Assembly: GCA_965226755.1 (NCBI GenBank)
Contig: CBDDDT010000001.1
Span: 403,297 to 467,296, forward strand
Reading direction: 5' to 3'
DNA length: 64,000 bases
Origin: Bog-113 sp965226755
Lineage (GTDB): Bacteria; Acidobacteriota; Terriglobia; Bryobacterales; Bryobacteraceae
Made by a program: the position numbers and the translations under genes. Positions 53,702-62,005 of this stretch are shown in pieces. The notes under the pieces were generated by a model. That model worked only from the letters and a program-made list of their open reading frames with translations, was not told the DNA's origin and did no database searches. Numbering within the stretch: the stretch's first letter is position 1; every line of letters begins with the position of its first letter.

Positions 53702-54622
53702 CTACTTCGTTTCCATCGGCGAACAGCATGGCGTCTGCACGGGCCGGGGTTCCATCAACTCCGCCCGCGTCAAATCCGGGTCGTAAAGGTTTAGTTGCCA
53801 CTTACCGTCCCTGCCGATTTGCGGGCCCTTATCCGGATTGAGTCCGCGCGATTTAACAATCTCGTATCCCTTTTCAACGCTAGGCACACCCAGCGCGAGA
53901 TGGTTCATCACCCCGGCCTGCTTCGGACTGGGGTTATGCACGTTCAGCATGTACTCCAGCCAGTCGGTCCCATCCGGAACCCTCATATCCACCCAGTCTG
54001 TCCGTTCGTCTTTCATCCCGCCATGCCAGAATTCATGAAATCCGAGGATGTCGCGGTAAAAGTGATCCGCGGACTCCTTGTCTTTTATGGTGAATCCGAC
54101 ATGAATGATATGGTCTGATACGCGCGTATCGGGGAGATACTTCCCGAATGCCTTAGTGTGCAGCGATCCCGGCATATACTGCACGAATTCCACGTTGTGT
54201 CCGTCCGGGTCTTGCAACATCATGTTCAGATTGCCGTCGCGTCCCCGTTTAGGCGCGTCCGGCACTTTTACCCCGCGCGCCGCCAGGTAGTCGCGCAGCT
54301 GCTGTATGTTCGTGGTTTCGAAAGCGATGTGCGAAAGGATAGGTCCTGTCGTATCCGGGAACACTTCGATGTATTGATGATCGTTCACTTTGAAGTAAGT
54401 CAGCATCGGCCCGGCGGATGTCTGATCCATCGTAAACGGCTCCGCAAACCCCAGCTCGTGCCCGTAGAATTGGCGAGAAGCGGCCAGGTCCGCGGTGCGC
54501 AGACCGATATGCGCGACGCCGATGATCGGCGGTCGCGTGGGCGCGTCGGAGCTGGCGCCATATACGTGAGCGGCCAGGGCGGAAGCCGCCAAAAGACAGA
54601 GGGACAGACGGGGACTCGGCAT
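53702..54622 (-). CDS. Secreted VOC-superfamily (glyoxalase/dioxygenase-like) protein
   Basis: The 306-residue protein has a signal peptide (LSLCLLAASALAAHVYG) and two VOC modules: GVAHIGLRTADLAASRQFY, DPDGHNVEFVQYM, and HIIHVGFTIKDKESADHFYR with GTDWLEYMLNV. The His/Glu ligands of a metal site are partly present. Periplasmic dioxygenase or isomerase activity is possible but substrate unknown. A TATACT box lies 9 nt upstream of the ATG. Confidence 0.82.
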   Translation of the reverse strand: MPSPRLSLCLLAASALAAHVYGASSDAPTRPPIIGVAHIGLRTADLAASRQFYGHELGFAEPFTMDQTSAGPMLTYFKVNDHQYIEVFPDTTGPILSHIAFETTNIQQLRDYLAARGVKVPDAPKRGRDGNLNMMLQDPDGHNVEFVQYMPGSLHTKAFGKYLPDTRVSDHIIHVGFTIKDKESADHFYRDILGFHEFWHGGMKDERTDWVDMRVPDGTDWLEYMLNVHNPSPKQAGVMNHLALGVPSVEKGYEIVKSRGLNPDKGPQIGRDGKWQLNLYDPDLTRAELMEPRPVQTPCCSPMETK

Positions 54623-54645
54623 TTGCTCAACAGTATAAGACGAAA

Positions 54646-56067
54646 CTACAACCCGCTTTTCGCCTTCACGCCGCGCCCCGGATAGATTCCCTCGACCAGC
54701 TTCTCATCCGCCACAACCGGCTGCCCGTTGACCAGCACATAGCGGATCCCGGTCGAGTACTGCGCGGGTTTCTCGTAAGTTGCGCGGTCCGTCACCGTGT
54801 CGGGATCGAAGATCGTGAGATCGGCATCCGCGCCCGCGCGGATCCGCCCCTTGTTGCGCATCGCGGGGCTTACCTGTGCGAGCCGCTCCGCGGGCATGAG
54901 CGTCATCTTGCGGATGGCGTCCATCAACGTCAATGCGTGCTCGTCCCGCACGTAATGACCGAGCACGCGCGCGTACGTCCCCGCGGCTCGCGGATGCCCC
55001 TGGCCGTTCACGAACCAGCCGTCGCTGGCGATCATCACCAGCGGATCGGCGATCGTCGCGCGAACCACCTCCTCGGGCATGTGGTGGAGGATAACCGTAC
55101 CCCCTTGCTTCCTGTAGCGTTCGAACGTGTCGGCGTTCAGCCGCTCGCCCGTCGCCACCCATTGCAGCTCGTGAAAGCCAATCCCGAGCCGCTCCTGCCA
55201 GCCCGGATCGAAAATGGCGGTCTCCAGGTTGGTCATCCCGGCGGTATACGGGTACGCTTCCACCGTCACGTCGGCGCCGTGGGCGCGCGCGCCTTTGATC
55301 ATGTCCAGACACGCGCCGGTCTGCCGGAACGCCATGCTCGGCAGATGCACCACGTGGAGACCGGCGCCGGTGATCACCGCATCCGCGATCACCTCCTGCA
55401 GCGCGTCAATCACTCCCGGCTCTACGGGACCGGCGTTCCGCATGTGCACGAAGCAGGTCCTCCGGCGTTCCGCCGCCAGATGGAACAGGTCCAGTATCTC
55501 CTCGCGCGTGACAGCCGGCATGTAAGCGATGCCGAGTCCGATCCCCAACCCGCCTTCGTCGAGCCCGCGTCGCACCAGGCCGCGGATTTGCGCCTCCTGC
55601 GCGGGCGTCGCGCGCTCCGTCACCGCCCGGTCGCGCGGAAGGAACGTCCCTGAATCCCCCATCACCGCCATGCGCGCGGGAATATGACCGGAAGATGCGC
55701 CGAAGTTCACCAGCGCCTTCCCTTCCCTCGCGGCATACCAAGACGAAACCGGGCTCACGCCAACCTCCATCTCCAGAGCCGTCGTAACTCCGTCGCGCGC
55801 CTTGAAGCGATAATTCTCGTCGGTCTGGCCGTGGGAATGGAGGTCGATAAATCCCGGCGCGACGGTGAGTCCCCGGGCGTTAATCACCCGTCCCGCCGTC
55901 AAACTCTCGCTCGTTATAACGCTGATTTTTCCGCCGCTAATTCCGATATCTCGCACCGCATTCAGACCCGATTCAGGATCCATTACCCGTCCGCCCGAAA
56001 TCACCACGTCAAAATTCTGGCAGAACACGCAGTTCCCGGATATCAGCAAAAAAATCAGAAGGCGCAT
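54646..56067 (-). CDS. Exported D-aminoacylase-like amidohydrolase
   Basis: The 473-residue protein has a leader (RLLIFLLISGNCVFC) and the amidohydrolase barrel: APGFIDLHSHGQTDENYRF (metal HxH), CFVHMRNAG, VVHLPSMAFRQTG, VTVEAYPYTAG and MIASDGWF, plus the C-terminal beta-domain (GRIRAGADADLTIFDPDTV). It resembles N-acyl-D-amino-acid deacylases that trim D-amino acids from peptides. The ATG at 56067 was chosen because the leader starts there and a TATTTT box lies 6 nt upstream. Confidence 0.87.
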   Translation of the reverse strand: MRLLIFLLISGNCVFCQNFDVVISGGRVMDPESGLNAVRDIGISGGKISVITSESLTAGRVINARGLTVAPGFIDLHSHGQTDENYRFKARDGVTTALEMEVGVSPVSSWYAAREGKALVNFGASSGHIPARMAVMGDSGTFLPRDRAVTERATPAQEAQIRGLVRRGLDEGGLGIGLGIAYMPAVTREEILDLFHLAAERRRTCFVHMRNAGPVEPGVIDALQEVIADAVITGAGLHVVHLPSMAFRQTGACLDMIKGARAHGADVTVEAYPYTAGMTNLETAIFDPGWQERLGIGFHELQWVATGERLNADTFERYRKQGGTVILHHMPEEVVRATIADPLVMIASDGWFVNGQGHPRAAGTYARVLGHYVRDEHALTLMDAIRKMTLMPAERLAQVSPAMRNKGRIRAGADADLTIFDPDTVTDRATYEKPAQYSTGIRYVLVNGQPVVADEKLVEGIYPGRGVKAKSGL

Positions 56068-56107
56068 TCGCCAAAAATAGCAGCGTCGAGTGAGATAAAT
56101 TCGTTGC
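56068..56107. promoter_or_regulatory. 40-bp divergent promoter region with two leaderless-type -10 boxes
   Basis: Between the amidohydrolase ATG (56067, minus) and the S53 ATG (56108, plus) are only 40 bp. They hold TATTTT on the minus strand (56074-56079) and TAAATT on the plus strand (56096-56101), each exactly 6 nt from its own start codon. Long leaders or separate Shine-Dalgarno sites cannot fit, which favours leaderless transcripts for both. Confidence 0.5.
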
Positions 56108-57730
56108 ATGCCACAGGACACTGTAACTCTCGCGGGCAGCCAGCGGCCCGCTCCCCCCGGCGCTCAGCTCGCAGGCGCACCCGATTCCTCCCAACCCGCC
56201 GAACTCACAATTGTAGTGCGCCGCCGTGCCGCTGAACCCGCCGCGAGCATCGCCGCCGGAATGCAATTCAGCCGTGCGGATTTCGCCGCGCAGTTCGGAG
56301 CCGATCCGGCCGACGTGCAGTTGGTCGAAGACTACGCTACGTCGCAAGGGCTCACCGTGGAAAGCTCCGATTTGTCGCGCAGGGTGGTGATCGTCTCCGG
56401 AAGCTTCGACCAGATTCGCGCCGCGTTCGACGCCGACATCAGCGTCTACCAGCAGGACGGTCAGACTTTCAACGCCAGAAGCGGCGTCCTCACCATACCA
56501 GCGAACCTGCAGGGGATCATCGAAGGAATCTTTGGTTACGATGAGCGCCCGCAAGCGCGCTCGCGTCTGCGCCGCCGCCGTCCGATCAAACAGGGCGAAT
56601 TTCTGGCCCAGGCGGCGAGTTCCTCATTTTCGCCGCTCGACCTCGTCAAGCTGTATCAGTTCCCGGCGGGCACGGGAGCGGGCCAGACCATCGGAATCAT
56701 CGAGCTCGGCGGAGGGTATTCCGATTCGGACCTTAGCACCTATTTCTCCGGGCTGGGCGTCAACCCCGCTCCGAAAGTGACCTCCGTCGCGGTGGATAAG
56801 GGAAAGAATTCGCCTTCCGGCGATCCGAACAGCGCCGACGGGGAAGTGGAGCTCGATATCGAAGTCGCGGGCTCGATCGCGCCCGGCGCCGACATCGCGG
56901 TCTACTTCGCGCCCAACACCACCCGCGGATTCCTGGACGCCATCACCACCGCCGTCCACGATGCAAAGAACAATCCCAGCGTGATTTCGATCAGCTGGGG
57001 AGGTCCCGAGGACACCTACACCGGCCAATCTCTCACCTCCTACGATCAGGCGTTTCAGGACGCGGGCGCGTTAGGAATTACCGTCTGTATCGCGTCGGGC
57101 GATTCCGGATCCACCGATGGCGAGACCGACGGCAATCAGCACGTGGATTTTCCCGCGTCGAGCCCGCACGTGCTCGCTTGCGGCGGGACCAGTTTGCAAG
57201 CTCCAGGCGGCGCTATCCAGAGTGAGACGGTGTGGAATGACGGCGCTAATGGCGGCGCTACTGGAGGCGGCGTGAGCGAAACTTTTCCGGTCCCCGCGTT
57301 TCAGGCCAACGCCGGCGTGCCGCCGTCGGCCAACTCGTCCGCGTTTAACGGCCGCGGAGTTCCCGATGTCTCCGGAGATGCCGATCCGGCCACCGGCTAT
57401 AACGTCCTGGTCGACGGCAGCCAGATTGTCGTCGGCGGCACCAGCGCGGTGGCGCCGCTGTGGGCCGGGCTTATTGCCCTGGTGAATCAGCAGACCGGCA
57501 AAAAGGCGGGCTTCGTCAATCCGGCGCTCTATCAAAACACCTCGGCGTTCAACGACATCACGCAGGGCAATAACGGCGCCTACTCGGCGGGTCCCGGCTG
57601 GGATCCCTGCACCGGCCTGGGAAGCCCTATCGGGACTGCTGTGCTTCAGGCTTTGCAGCCGGCTTCGGGTCCGGCGACGCCTCCGGCGGCTCCTCCTGAT
57701 CCATCTGCGCCGGCGCCGGTTGCGACTTAG
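56108..57730 (+). CDS. S53 family serine-carboxyl peptidase (sedolisin/kumamolisin)
   Basis: The 540-residue acid peptidase has an inhibitory pro-domain (about residues 1-170, starting with TLAGSQRPAPPGAQLAG and LTIVVRRRA) and a subtilisin-fold catalytic domain. The catalytic residues are the Glu246/Asp250 pair in EVELDIEVAG, Asp332 (ASGDSGS) and Ser446 in VGGTSAVAPLWAG, and the calcium site DITQGNNGAYSAGPGWDPC. There is no classical signal peptide, as in kumamolisins. The final about 25 residues (Pro/Ala-rich) are encoded antisense to the neighbouring gene. Confidence 0.92.
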   Translation: MPQDTVTLAGSQRPAPPGAQLAGAPDSSQPAELTIVVRRRAAEPAASIAAGMQFSRADFAAQFGADPADVQLVEDYATSQGLTVESSDLSRRVVIVSGSFDQIRAAFDADISVYQQDGQTFNARSGVLTIPANLQGIIEGIFGYDERPQARSRLRRRRPIKQGEFLAQAASSSFSPLDLVKLYQFPAGTGAGQTIGIIELGGGYSDSDLSTYFSGLGVNPAPKVTSVAVDKGKNSPSGDPNSADGEVELDIEVAGSIAPGADIAVYFAPNTTRGFLDAITTAVHDAKNNPSVISISWGGPEDTYTGQSLTSYDQAFQDAGALGITVCIASGDSGSTDGETDGNQHVDFPASSPHVLACGGTSLQAPGGAIQSETVWNDGANGGATGGGVSETFPVPAFQANAGVPPSANSSAFNGRGVPDVSGDADPATGYNVLVDGSQIVVGGTSAVAPLWAGLIALVNQQTGKKAGFVNPALYQNTSAFNDITQGNNGAYSAGPGWDPCTGLGSPIGTAVLQALQPASGPATPPAAPPDPSAPAPVAT

Positions 57731-58247
57731 CGGCGGCCGCCGGCTTGGCGTCCGGCGGGTTCGGGATCGGCCCTGACGCCTTCTCTGCCGCCTTCGCCGC
57801 CGGCGCCGCTGAAGCTTCCGCCGGCTCCTCCTTATCCATCTCGCCGGCGGAGGGCTGCGACTTCGCCGCCGTCGGCGCTTCCCCCTCGATTGGCGGTGAG
57901 TCCACCATCACGTTGACCGCCTGCGGACTCAGATCCGGGAAGTGCCCGACATCCACCGACACGATCGATCCCATGGCGATCTCCGACGGCTTGATCTCCT
58001 TTCCGTCGCGGAGGAACTTCGTCTTGTGCGTCCGCACGATGGAAACCGACTCTTCGCCGTCGGTGATGATCACAACCTCTTTGCTGGTGAGCCGGTGCAG
58101 GACGCCGTGCATCGTCGCCGCGGGCGCTTTGTATCCGCCCGTGGACGCCGTGGGATTGGCGTCGGATCTGCGCGTCCGGATCTGCGCCGCCGCCCCGGAA
58201 GCAAACCCCAGGGCCAGCAGAAGCGCAGCGGGAAAAAGCCGGTTCAT
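57627..58247 (-). CDS. Secreted Pro/Ala/Glu-rich repeat protein, overlapping the S53 gene
   Basis: The 206-residue protein has a signal peptide (RLFPAALLLALGFASGAAA), a central region of about 80 residues (MHGVLHRLTSKEVVIITDGE, IAMGSIVSVDVGHFPDLSP), and a tail built from two copies of a 20-residue unit (AAKSQPSAGEMDKEEPAEAS and AAKSQPAPAQMDQEEPPEAS). Its final 104 bp overlap the 3' end of the S53 gene in antisense. Function unknown. Confidence 0.7.
   Translation of the reverse strand: MNRLFPAALLLALGFASGAAAQIRTRRSDANPTASTGGYKAPAATMHGVLHRLTSKEVVIITDGEESVSIVRTHKTKFLRDGKEIKPSEIAMGSIVSVDVGHFPDLSPQAVNVMVDSPPIEGEAPTAAKSQPSAGEMDKEEPAEASAAPAAKAAEKASGPIPNPPDAKPAAAAKSQPAPAQMDQEEPPEASPDPKPAAKPEAQQSR
57675..57734 (-). 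repeat. Second copy of a 60-bp in-frame tandem-type repeat
   Basis: 57675-57734 and 57810-57869 encode the two 20-residue units of the secreted repeat protein, offset by exactly 45 codons; 14 of 20 residues match. This copy is also the antisense template for the S53 tail and stop codon (57728-57730). Confidence 0.8.
57810..57869 (-). repeat. First copy of the 60-bp in-frame repeat
   Basis: Homologous to 57675-57734 at about three quarters of positions by eye. It lies outside the S53 gene, so the duplication probably created or extended the antisense overlap. Confidence 0.8.
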
Positions 58248-58302
58248 AAGGTAATTGTGGCAGAGTCTTCGCCGTCGGGCCCCGCCGTTATGCTGGTAAA
58301 AG

Positions 58303-59355
58303 ATGACGCTTCAGGTAACCGCCAATGGCCTTTACTGCGCGGCGGGCGACTTTTATGTCGACCCGTGGTGTCCGGTGGACCGCGCCGTCATCACCCACGC
58401 GCACTCCGATCACGCCCATTGGGGTTGCCGGTCATACCTCTGCGCGGAGGAATGCAAAGGCGTCCTCCAGGCCCGCATGGGACGGGAAGCCGTAATTGAA
58501 ACCGCCGCGTGGGGAACACGCGTCCCGTTCGGCGAAGTGAGCGTTTCGTTTCACCCGGCCGGCCACATCCTCGGGTCGGCGCAGGTTAGCGTCGAGTCCC
58601 ACGGCGAAGTGTGGGTCGTCTCGGGCGATTACAAGCTCGAACCCGACCCCACCTGCCGGCCCTTTGAGCCCGTGCGCTGTCACACCTTCATCACGGAATC
58701 CACTTTCGGCCTTCCCATTTACCGATGGCGTCCGCAGCCGGAGATTTTCGCCCAGATTAACGCCTGGTGGCGCGCCAATCAGGAAGCCGGGAAAGCCAGC
58801 GTGCTGTTTGCCTACGCCCTCGGCAAGGCGCAGCGGCTGCTGGCCGGGCTCGATGCCGGAACCGGACCCATTCTGTGCCACGGCGCGGTGGAGAAGTTGA
58901 ATCGCGTCTATCGCGCCTGCGGGGTCAGCTTGCCCCAGACCGATTACGCAGGCAGCGCAGAAAAGGGGTTCGACTGGACGCGCGCTCTCATCCTCGCGCC
59001 GCCGTCCGCCAACGGCAATCCCTATTTGCGCAAATTCGGACCGCTTTCCACCGGCTTCGCCTCCGGCTGGATGCGCATTAGGGGAACGCGGCGCCGCCGT
59101 TCCATCGACCACGGTTTCGTTCTCTCCGACCATGCGGACTGGCCGGGTCTGCTCAGCGCCATCCAGGCCACCGGCGCGGAATCCGTGATGGTGACGCACG
59201 GTTATCGCGCGCCCTTGGTGCGCTGGCTGTGTGAACAGGGATTGGACGCCAAAGCGCTCGAGACCCGCTTTGAAGGCGAACGCGACGAAAGCGGCGACAT
59301 CGCGGAAGAGTCGGAGACGCAGGAGCACGAGGCCCAGGCCCAGACGGAAGAATGA
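58303..59355 (+). CDS. Ligase-associated MBL-fold DNA exonuclease
   Basis: The 350-residue protein has the metallo-beta-lactamase DNA-processing motifs: HAHSDH (His32-His37), HPAGHILGSAQ and VLSDHADW, as in the exonuclease partner of ATP-dependent ligases (Artemis/SNM1-type). It trims DNA ends in the cytoplasm. The stop overlaps the ligase start by 4 bp (ATGA). A TATGCT box lies 8 nt upstream of the ATG. The C-terminus is acidic. Confidence 0.92.
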   Translation: MTLQVTANGLYCAAGDFYVDPWCPVDRAVITHAHSDHAHWGCRSYLCAEECKGVLQARMGREAVIETAAWGTRVPFGEVSVSFHPAGHILGSAQVSVESHGEVWVVSGDYKLEPDPTCRPFEPVRCHTFITESTFGLPIYRWRPQPEIFAQINAWWRANQEAGKASVLFAYALGKAQRLLAGLDAGTGPILCHGAVEKLNRVYRACGVSLPQTDYAGSAEKGFDWTRALILAPPSANGNPYLRKFGPLSTGFASGWMRIRGTRRRRSIDHGFVLSDHADWPGLLSAIQATGAESVMVTHGYRAPLVRWLCEQGLDAKALETRFEGERDESGDIAEESETQEHEAQAQTEE

Positions 59356-60941
59356 GACGCTTCGCGGAACTCTACACCGCTATCGACGAAACCACGAAAA
59401 CCAACGGGAAGGTCGACGCTATCGCGGCGTACCTGGAAGTCGCCGCGCCCGCCGACGCCGCGTGGGCCATCCATTTCCTGATTGGCCGCCGCCCCAAGCG
59501 GCTGATCGAGACCCGCAAGCTGGTGGAGTGGGCCATCGAAGAAACCGCTCTGCCCGGTTGGATTTTCGACGAATCCTACCAGGCCGTCGGCGATCTCGCC
59601 GAAACTATCTCGCTCTTGCTGCCGCCGCCCACCGCGTCAACCGATCGCCCGCTTCACTATTGGGTGGAACAGCGCCTGCTTCCGCTCAAAGAATGGGACG
59701 ACGCCCGGCGCCGCGATTCGCTGATCGGCGCGTGGCGGGAGATGGATGAGACGCAGCGCTTTGTCTGGAACAAGCTGATCACCGGAGCGTTTCGCGTGGG
59801 CGTTTCACAGAACCTCGTGGTCCGCGCGATGGCCAAGGTCAGCAGCATCGACGCGAATGTGATCGCGCACCGCCTGATGGGCGACTGGCAGCCCACCGCC
59901 GATTTCCACGCGCAGTTGCTGGGGCCGGATTCAAGCGATGCCGATGTCAGCCGTCCCTACCCGTTCTGCCTCGCCTATCCGATCGACGGCGATATCGCGC
60001 AGCTCGGAGAATTGCGCGAATGGCAGATCGAGTGGAAGTGGGACGGCATCCGCGCGCAACTCATCCGGCGGCGCTGGCAATCGTTCCTTTGGTCGCGCGG
60101 CGAGGAACTGATCACCGAACGCTTTCCCGAGCTCGCGGCGCTGGCCGCCCTTCTGCCCGAAGGCACCGTGATCGATGGCGAGGTGCTCGCATGGCGCAAT
60201 GGCCAGCCTCTTCCGTTTGCGCAGATGCAGCGGCGCATTGGCCGCAAAGCGCTCAGCGACAAGTTGCTGCGGGATGTCCCGGCGGTAATCATCGCCTACG
60301 ATCTTCTGGAGGATGCCGGCGCCGATATTCGCGAACAGCCCATCGAGCATCGCCGCGCGCGCTTGGAACAGATTGTGGGCGCCGCCGCAGGTTCCGGGCA
60401 CATCGTCATTTCGCCTGCCGTGCAAGCGGAAAATTGGGAAGCGCTGACCGAACTCCGCCGCGGCTCGCGGGAGCGCGGCGTCGAGGGCTTCATGTTGAAG
60501 CGCCTCGGTTCCGGATACCGCGTCGGGCGCAAGCGGGGCGACTGGTGGAAGTGGAAAATCGAGCCCTATTCAGTCGACGCCGTGTTGATCTACGCTCAGC
60601 CGGGTAACGGCAAACGCGCCTCGCTGTTCACCGACTACACCTTCGCCATCTGGGACAACGGCGAACTCGTGCCCTTCGCGAAAGCCTATTCGGGGTTGAC
60701 GGACGAAGAAATCCGTAAGGTGGATGCTTTTGTCCGGCGCAACACGGTGGAGAAGTTCGGGCCGGTGCGGTCGGTGAAACCGGAACTGGTCTTCGAGCTG
60801 GCGTTCGAAGGAATTCAGAAGAGCCCGCGCCATCGCTCCGGGATCGCCGTGCGATTCCCCCGCATGGCGCGCTGGCGCACGGATAAAAAGCCGGAAGACG
60901 CGGACACCATCGAAACCGTCCGAGCCTTGATCGCGAGTTAA
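59352..60941 (+). CDS. ATP-dependent DNA ligase (bacterial repair type)
   Basis: The 529-residue enzyme seals DNA nicks using ATP. Motif I is EWKWDGIRAQ with adenylated Lys229, followed by GTVIDGEVLAW (III), GVEGFMLKRLGSGY (IV) and WWKWKIEPYS (V). It lacks an end-binding domain beyond the OB fold. In many bacteria this ligase is linked to the MBL exonuclease, an Lhr-like helicase and a phosphoesterase; only the exonuclease is present here. Translation is coupled to the exonuclease gene. Confidence 0.93.
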   Translation: MRRFAELYTAIDETTKTNGKVDAIAAYLEVAAPADAAWAIHFLIGRRPKRLIETRKLVEWAIEETALPGWIFDESYQAVGDLAETISLLLPPPTASTDRPLHYWVEQRLLPLKEWDDARRRDSLIGAWREMDETQRFVWNKLITGAFRVGVSQNLVVRAMAKVSSIDANVIAHRLMGDWQPTADFHAQLLGPDSSDADVSRPYPFCLAYPIDGDIAQLGELREWQIEWKWDGIRAQLIRRRWQSFLWSRGEELITERFPELAALAALLPEGTVIDGEVLAWRNGQPLPFAQMQRRIGRKALSDKLLRDVPAVIIAYDLLEDAGADIREQPIEHRRARLEQIVGAAAGSGHIVISPAVQAENWEALTELRRGSRERGVEGFMLKRLGSGYRVGRKRGDWWKWKIEPYSVDAVLIYAQPGNGKRASLFTDYTFAIWDNGELVPFAKAYSGLTDEEIRKVDAFVRRNTVEKFGPVRSVKPELVFELAFEGIQKSPRHRSGIAVRFPRMARWRTDKKPEDADTIETVRALIAS

Positions 60942-61354
60942 CGGCGATCAATGCTAAAGCGTCCCGCCCCGGCGATGACGAGCGCGAACATGCCGCCCAT
61001 GTAAACCCACGCGAGCTCACCGCTCCCCGGACCGGACATCGCCAGGTGATGCACGAACACAAACGCCACCGCGGTGTCGATCACGATGATCAGGGCGGCC
61101 AGCCGCGTCGCGAACCCGATCGCCACCAGCAGCGAGCAGATCGAATCCGACAACACCGCGAACAGCAAGCTCGGAAGCGCGCCGATATGAAGCGGGTCGG
61201 GAAAGTGCGCGCTCATCTGCGAGAAGTGCTGGAGCTTTCCCAGGCCATGCGCGAAGAAGAGGCCCAGGCCAAGCCAGACGCGCACCACCAGCAGAGCCGT
61301 GTCGATGTGACGGGGAAGGAAGCCGAGTTGCAGGAAGCGGTTCATCCTTGTCAT
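60938..61354 (-). CDS. DoxX-family membrane protein
   Basis: The 138-residue protein has four membrane segments and the DoxX pattern: LLVVRVWLGLGLFFAHGLGK, LLVAIGFATRLAALIIVIDT and FVFVHHLAMS. DoxX-type proteins are associated with quinone-linked oxidations or oxidative stress at the inner membrane. The start may be ATG 61354 or 61345; a CATAAT box lies 7 nt before the latter. It overlaps the ligase end by 4 bp and abuts the next gene's start head to head. Confidence 0.85.
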   Translation of the reverse strand: MTRMNRFLQLGFLPRHIDTALLVVRVWLGLGLFFAHGLGKLQHFSQMSAHFPDPLHIGALPSLLFAVLSDSICSLLVAIGFATRLAALIIVIDTAVAFVFVHHLAMSGPGSGELAWVYMGGMFALVIAGAGRFSIDRR

Positions 61355-61355
61355 T

Positions 61356-61910
61356 ATGCCGTGGACTCACCGAAGCTTTTGGCTCCTCCCGATTCTGATT
61401 GGCTCGATTCTGGCGATCTTCAGCGCAATCGTCTGGCGAAGCCGTCTGCGCGAAATCTACCGGGCGCATTTCCCGAATGACCGGAAAGAGCGCCTCTTCC
61501 TGGCGTCGGTTGGATTCTTCACGGCGGTGCTGGTCGTCCGCGGCATCACTCTGGCCATTCATTACGATATCGGGCCATTCCACGACGTCTCTATGCATGG
61601 ACGGCACATCCACCACTTAGTGTGGGGGATTCTCTTGCTCCTGACGGTGGGATACGTATGGCTGATCGAAATTGACGCCGCTCACTGGATCGGGCGGCTC
61701 ACGTCGATGCTCTATGGCGTTGCGGCCGCGCTCACGCTGGATGAGTTCGCCTTATGGTTGAATCTGAGCGACGTGTACTGGCAGCGCGAAGGACGCGAAA
61801 GCCTGGAGGCTATCGGACTGTTCGGCGGCCTGCTGGCGATCGGGCTCTTCGGAGGATCCTTCTTTCGAGGAGTTCTCCGCGAGTTTGGAAAGCTGTTTAC
61901 AAGAGCCTAA
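61356..61910 (+). CDS. Multispanning membrane protein of unknown function
   Basis: The 184-residue protein has about five hydrophobic segments (FWLLPILIGSILAIFSAIVW, LFLASVGFFTAVLVVRGITL, VWGILLLLTVGYVWLIEIDA) with a histidine-rich loop HGRHIHHLVWG that could bind a metal. No family is recognised. Its ATG is one base from the DoxX ATG on the other strand, and its 3' end shares a repeat with the neighbouring gene. Confidence 0.72.
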   Translation: MPWTHRSFWLLPILIGSILAIFSAIVWRSRLREIYRAHFPNDRKERLFLASVGFFTAVLVVRGITLAIHYDIGPFHDVSMHGRHIHHLVWGILLLLTVGYVWLIEIDAAHWIGRLTSMLYGVAAALTLDEFALWLNLSDVYWQREGRESLEAIGLFGGLLAIGLFGGSFFRGVLREFGKLFTRA

Positions 61911-61920
61911 GCGCGATCAG
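61862..61920 (+). repeat. First copy of a ~60-bp direct repeat
   Basis: 61862-61920 (from CTTTCGAGG to GATCAG) covers the last codons and stop of the 61356 gene and aligns with 62006-62063 at about 48 of 60 positions. Confidence 0.75.
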
Positions 61921-62005
61921 TGCCCGGTAAGACGATGCGATCAGGTGAGCCGCTGATATAGCGGCCGCGACGCAGGATACCCGCCACGAACGGTCGTTGT
62001 ACACC
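61921..62005. other. Gap between the membrane-protein gene and the phosphatase gene
   Basis: This stretch lies between the two copies of the 60-bp repeat and contains only a GCGGCCGC-containing segment; no gene or terminator is seen. Confidence 0.5.
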
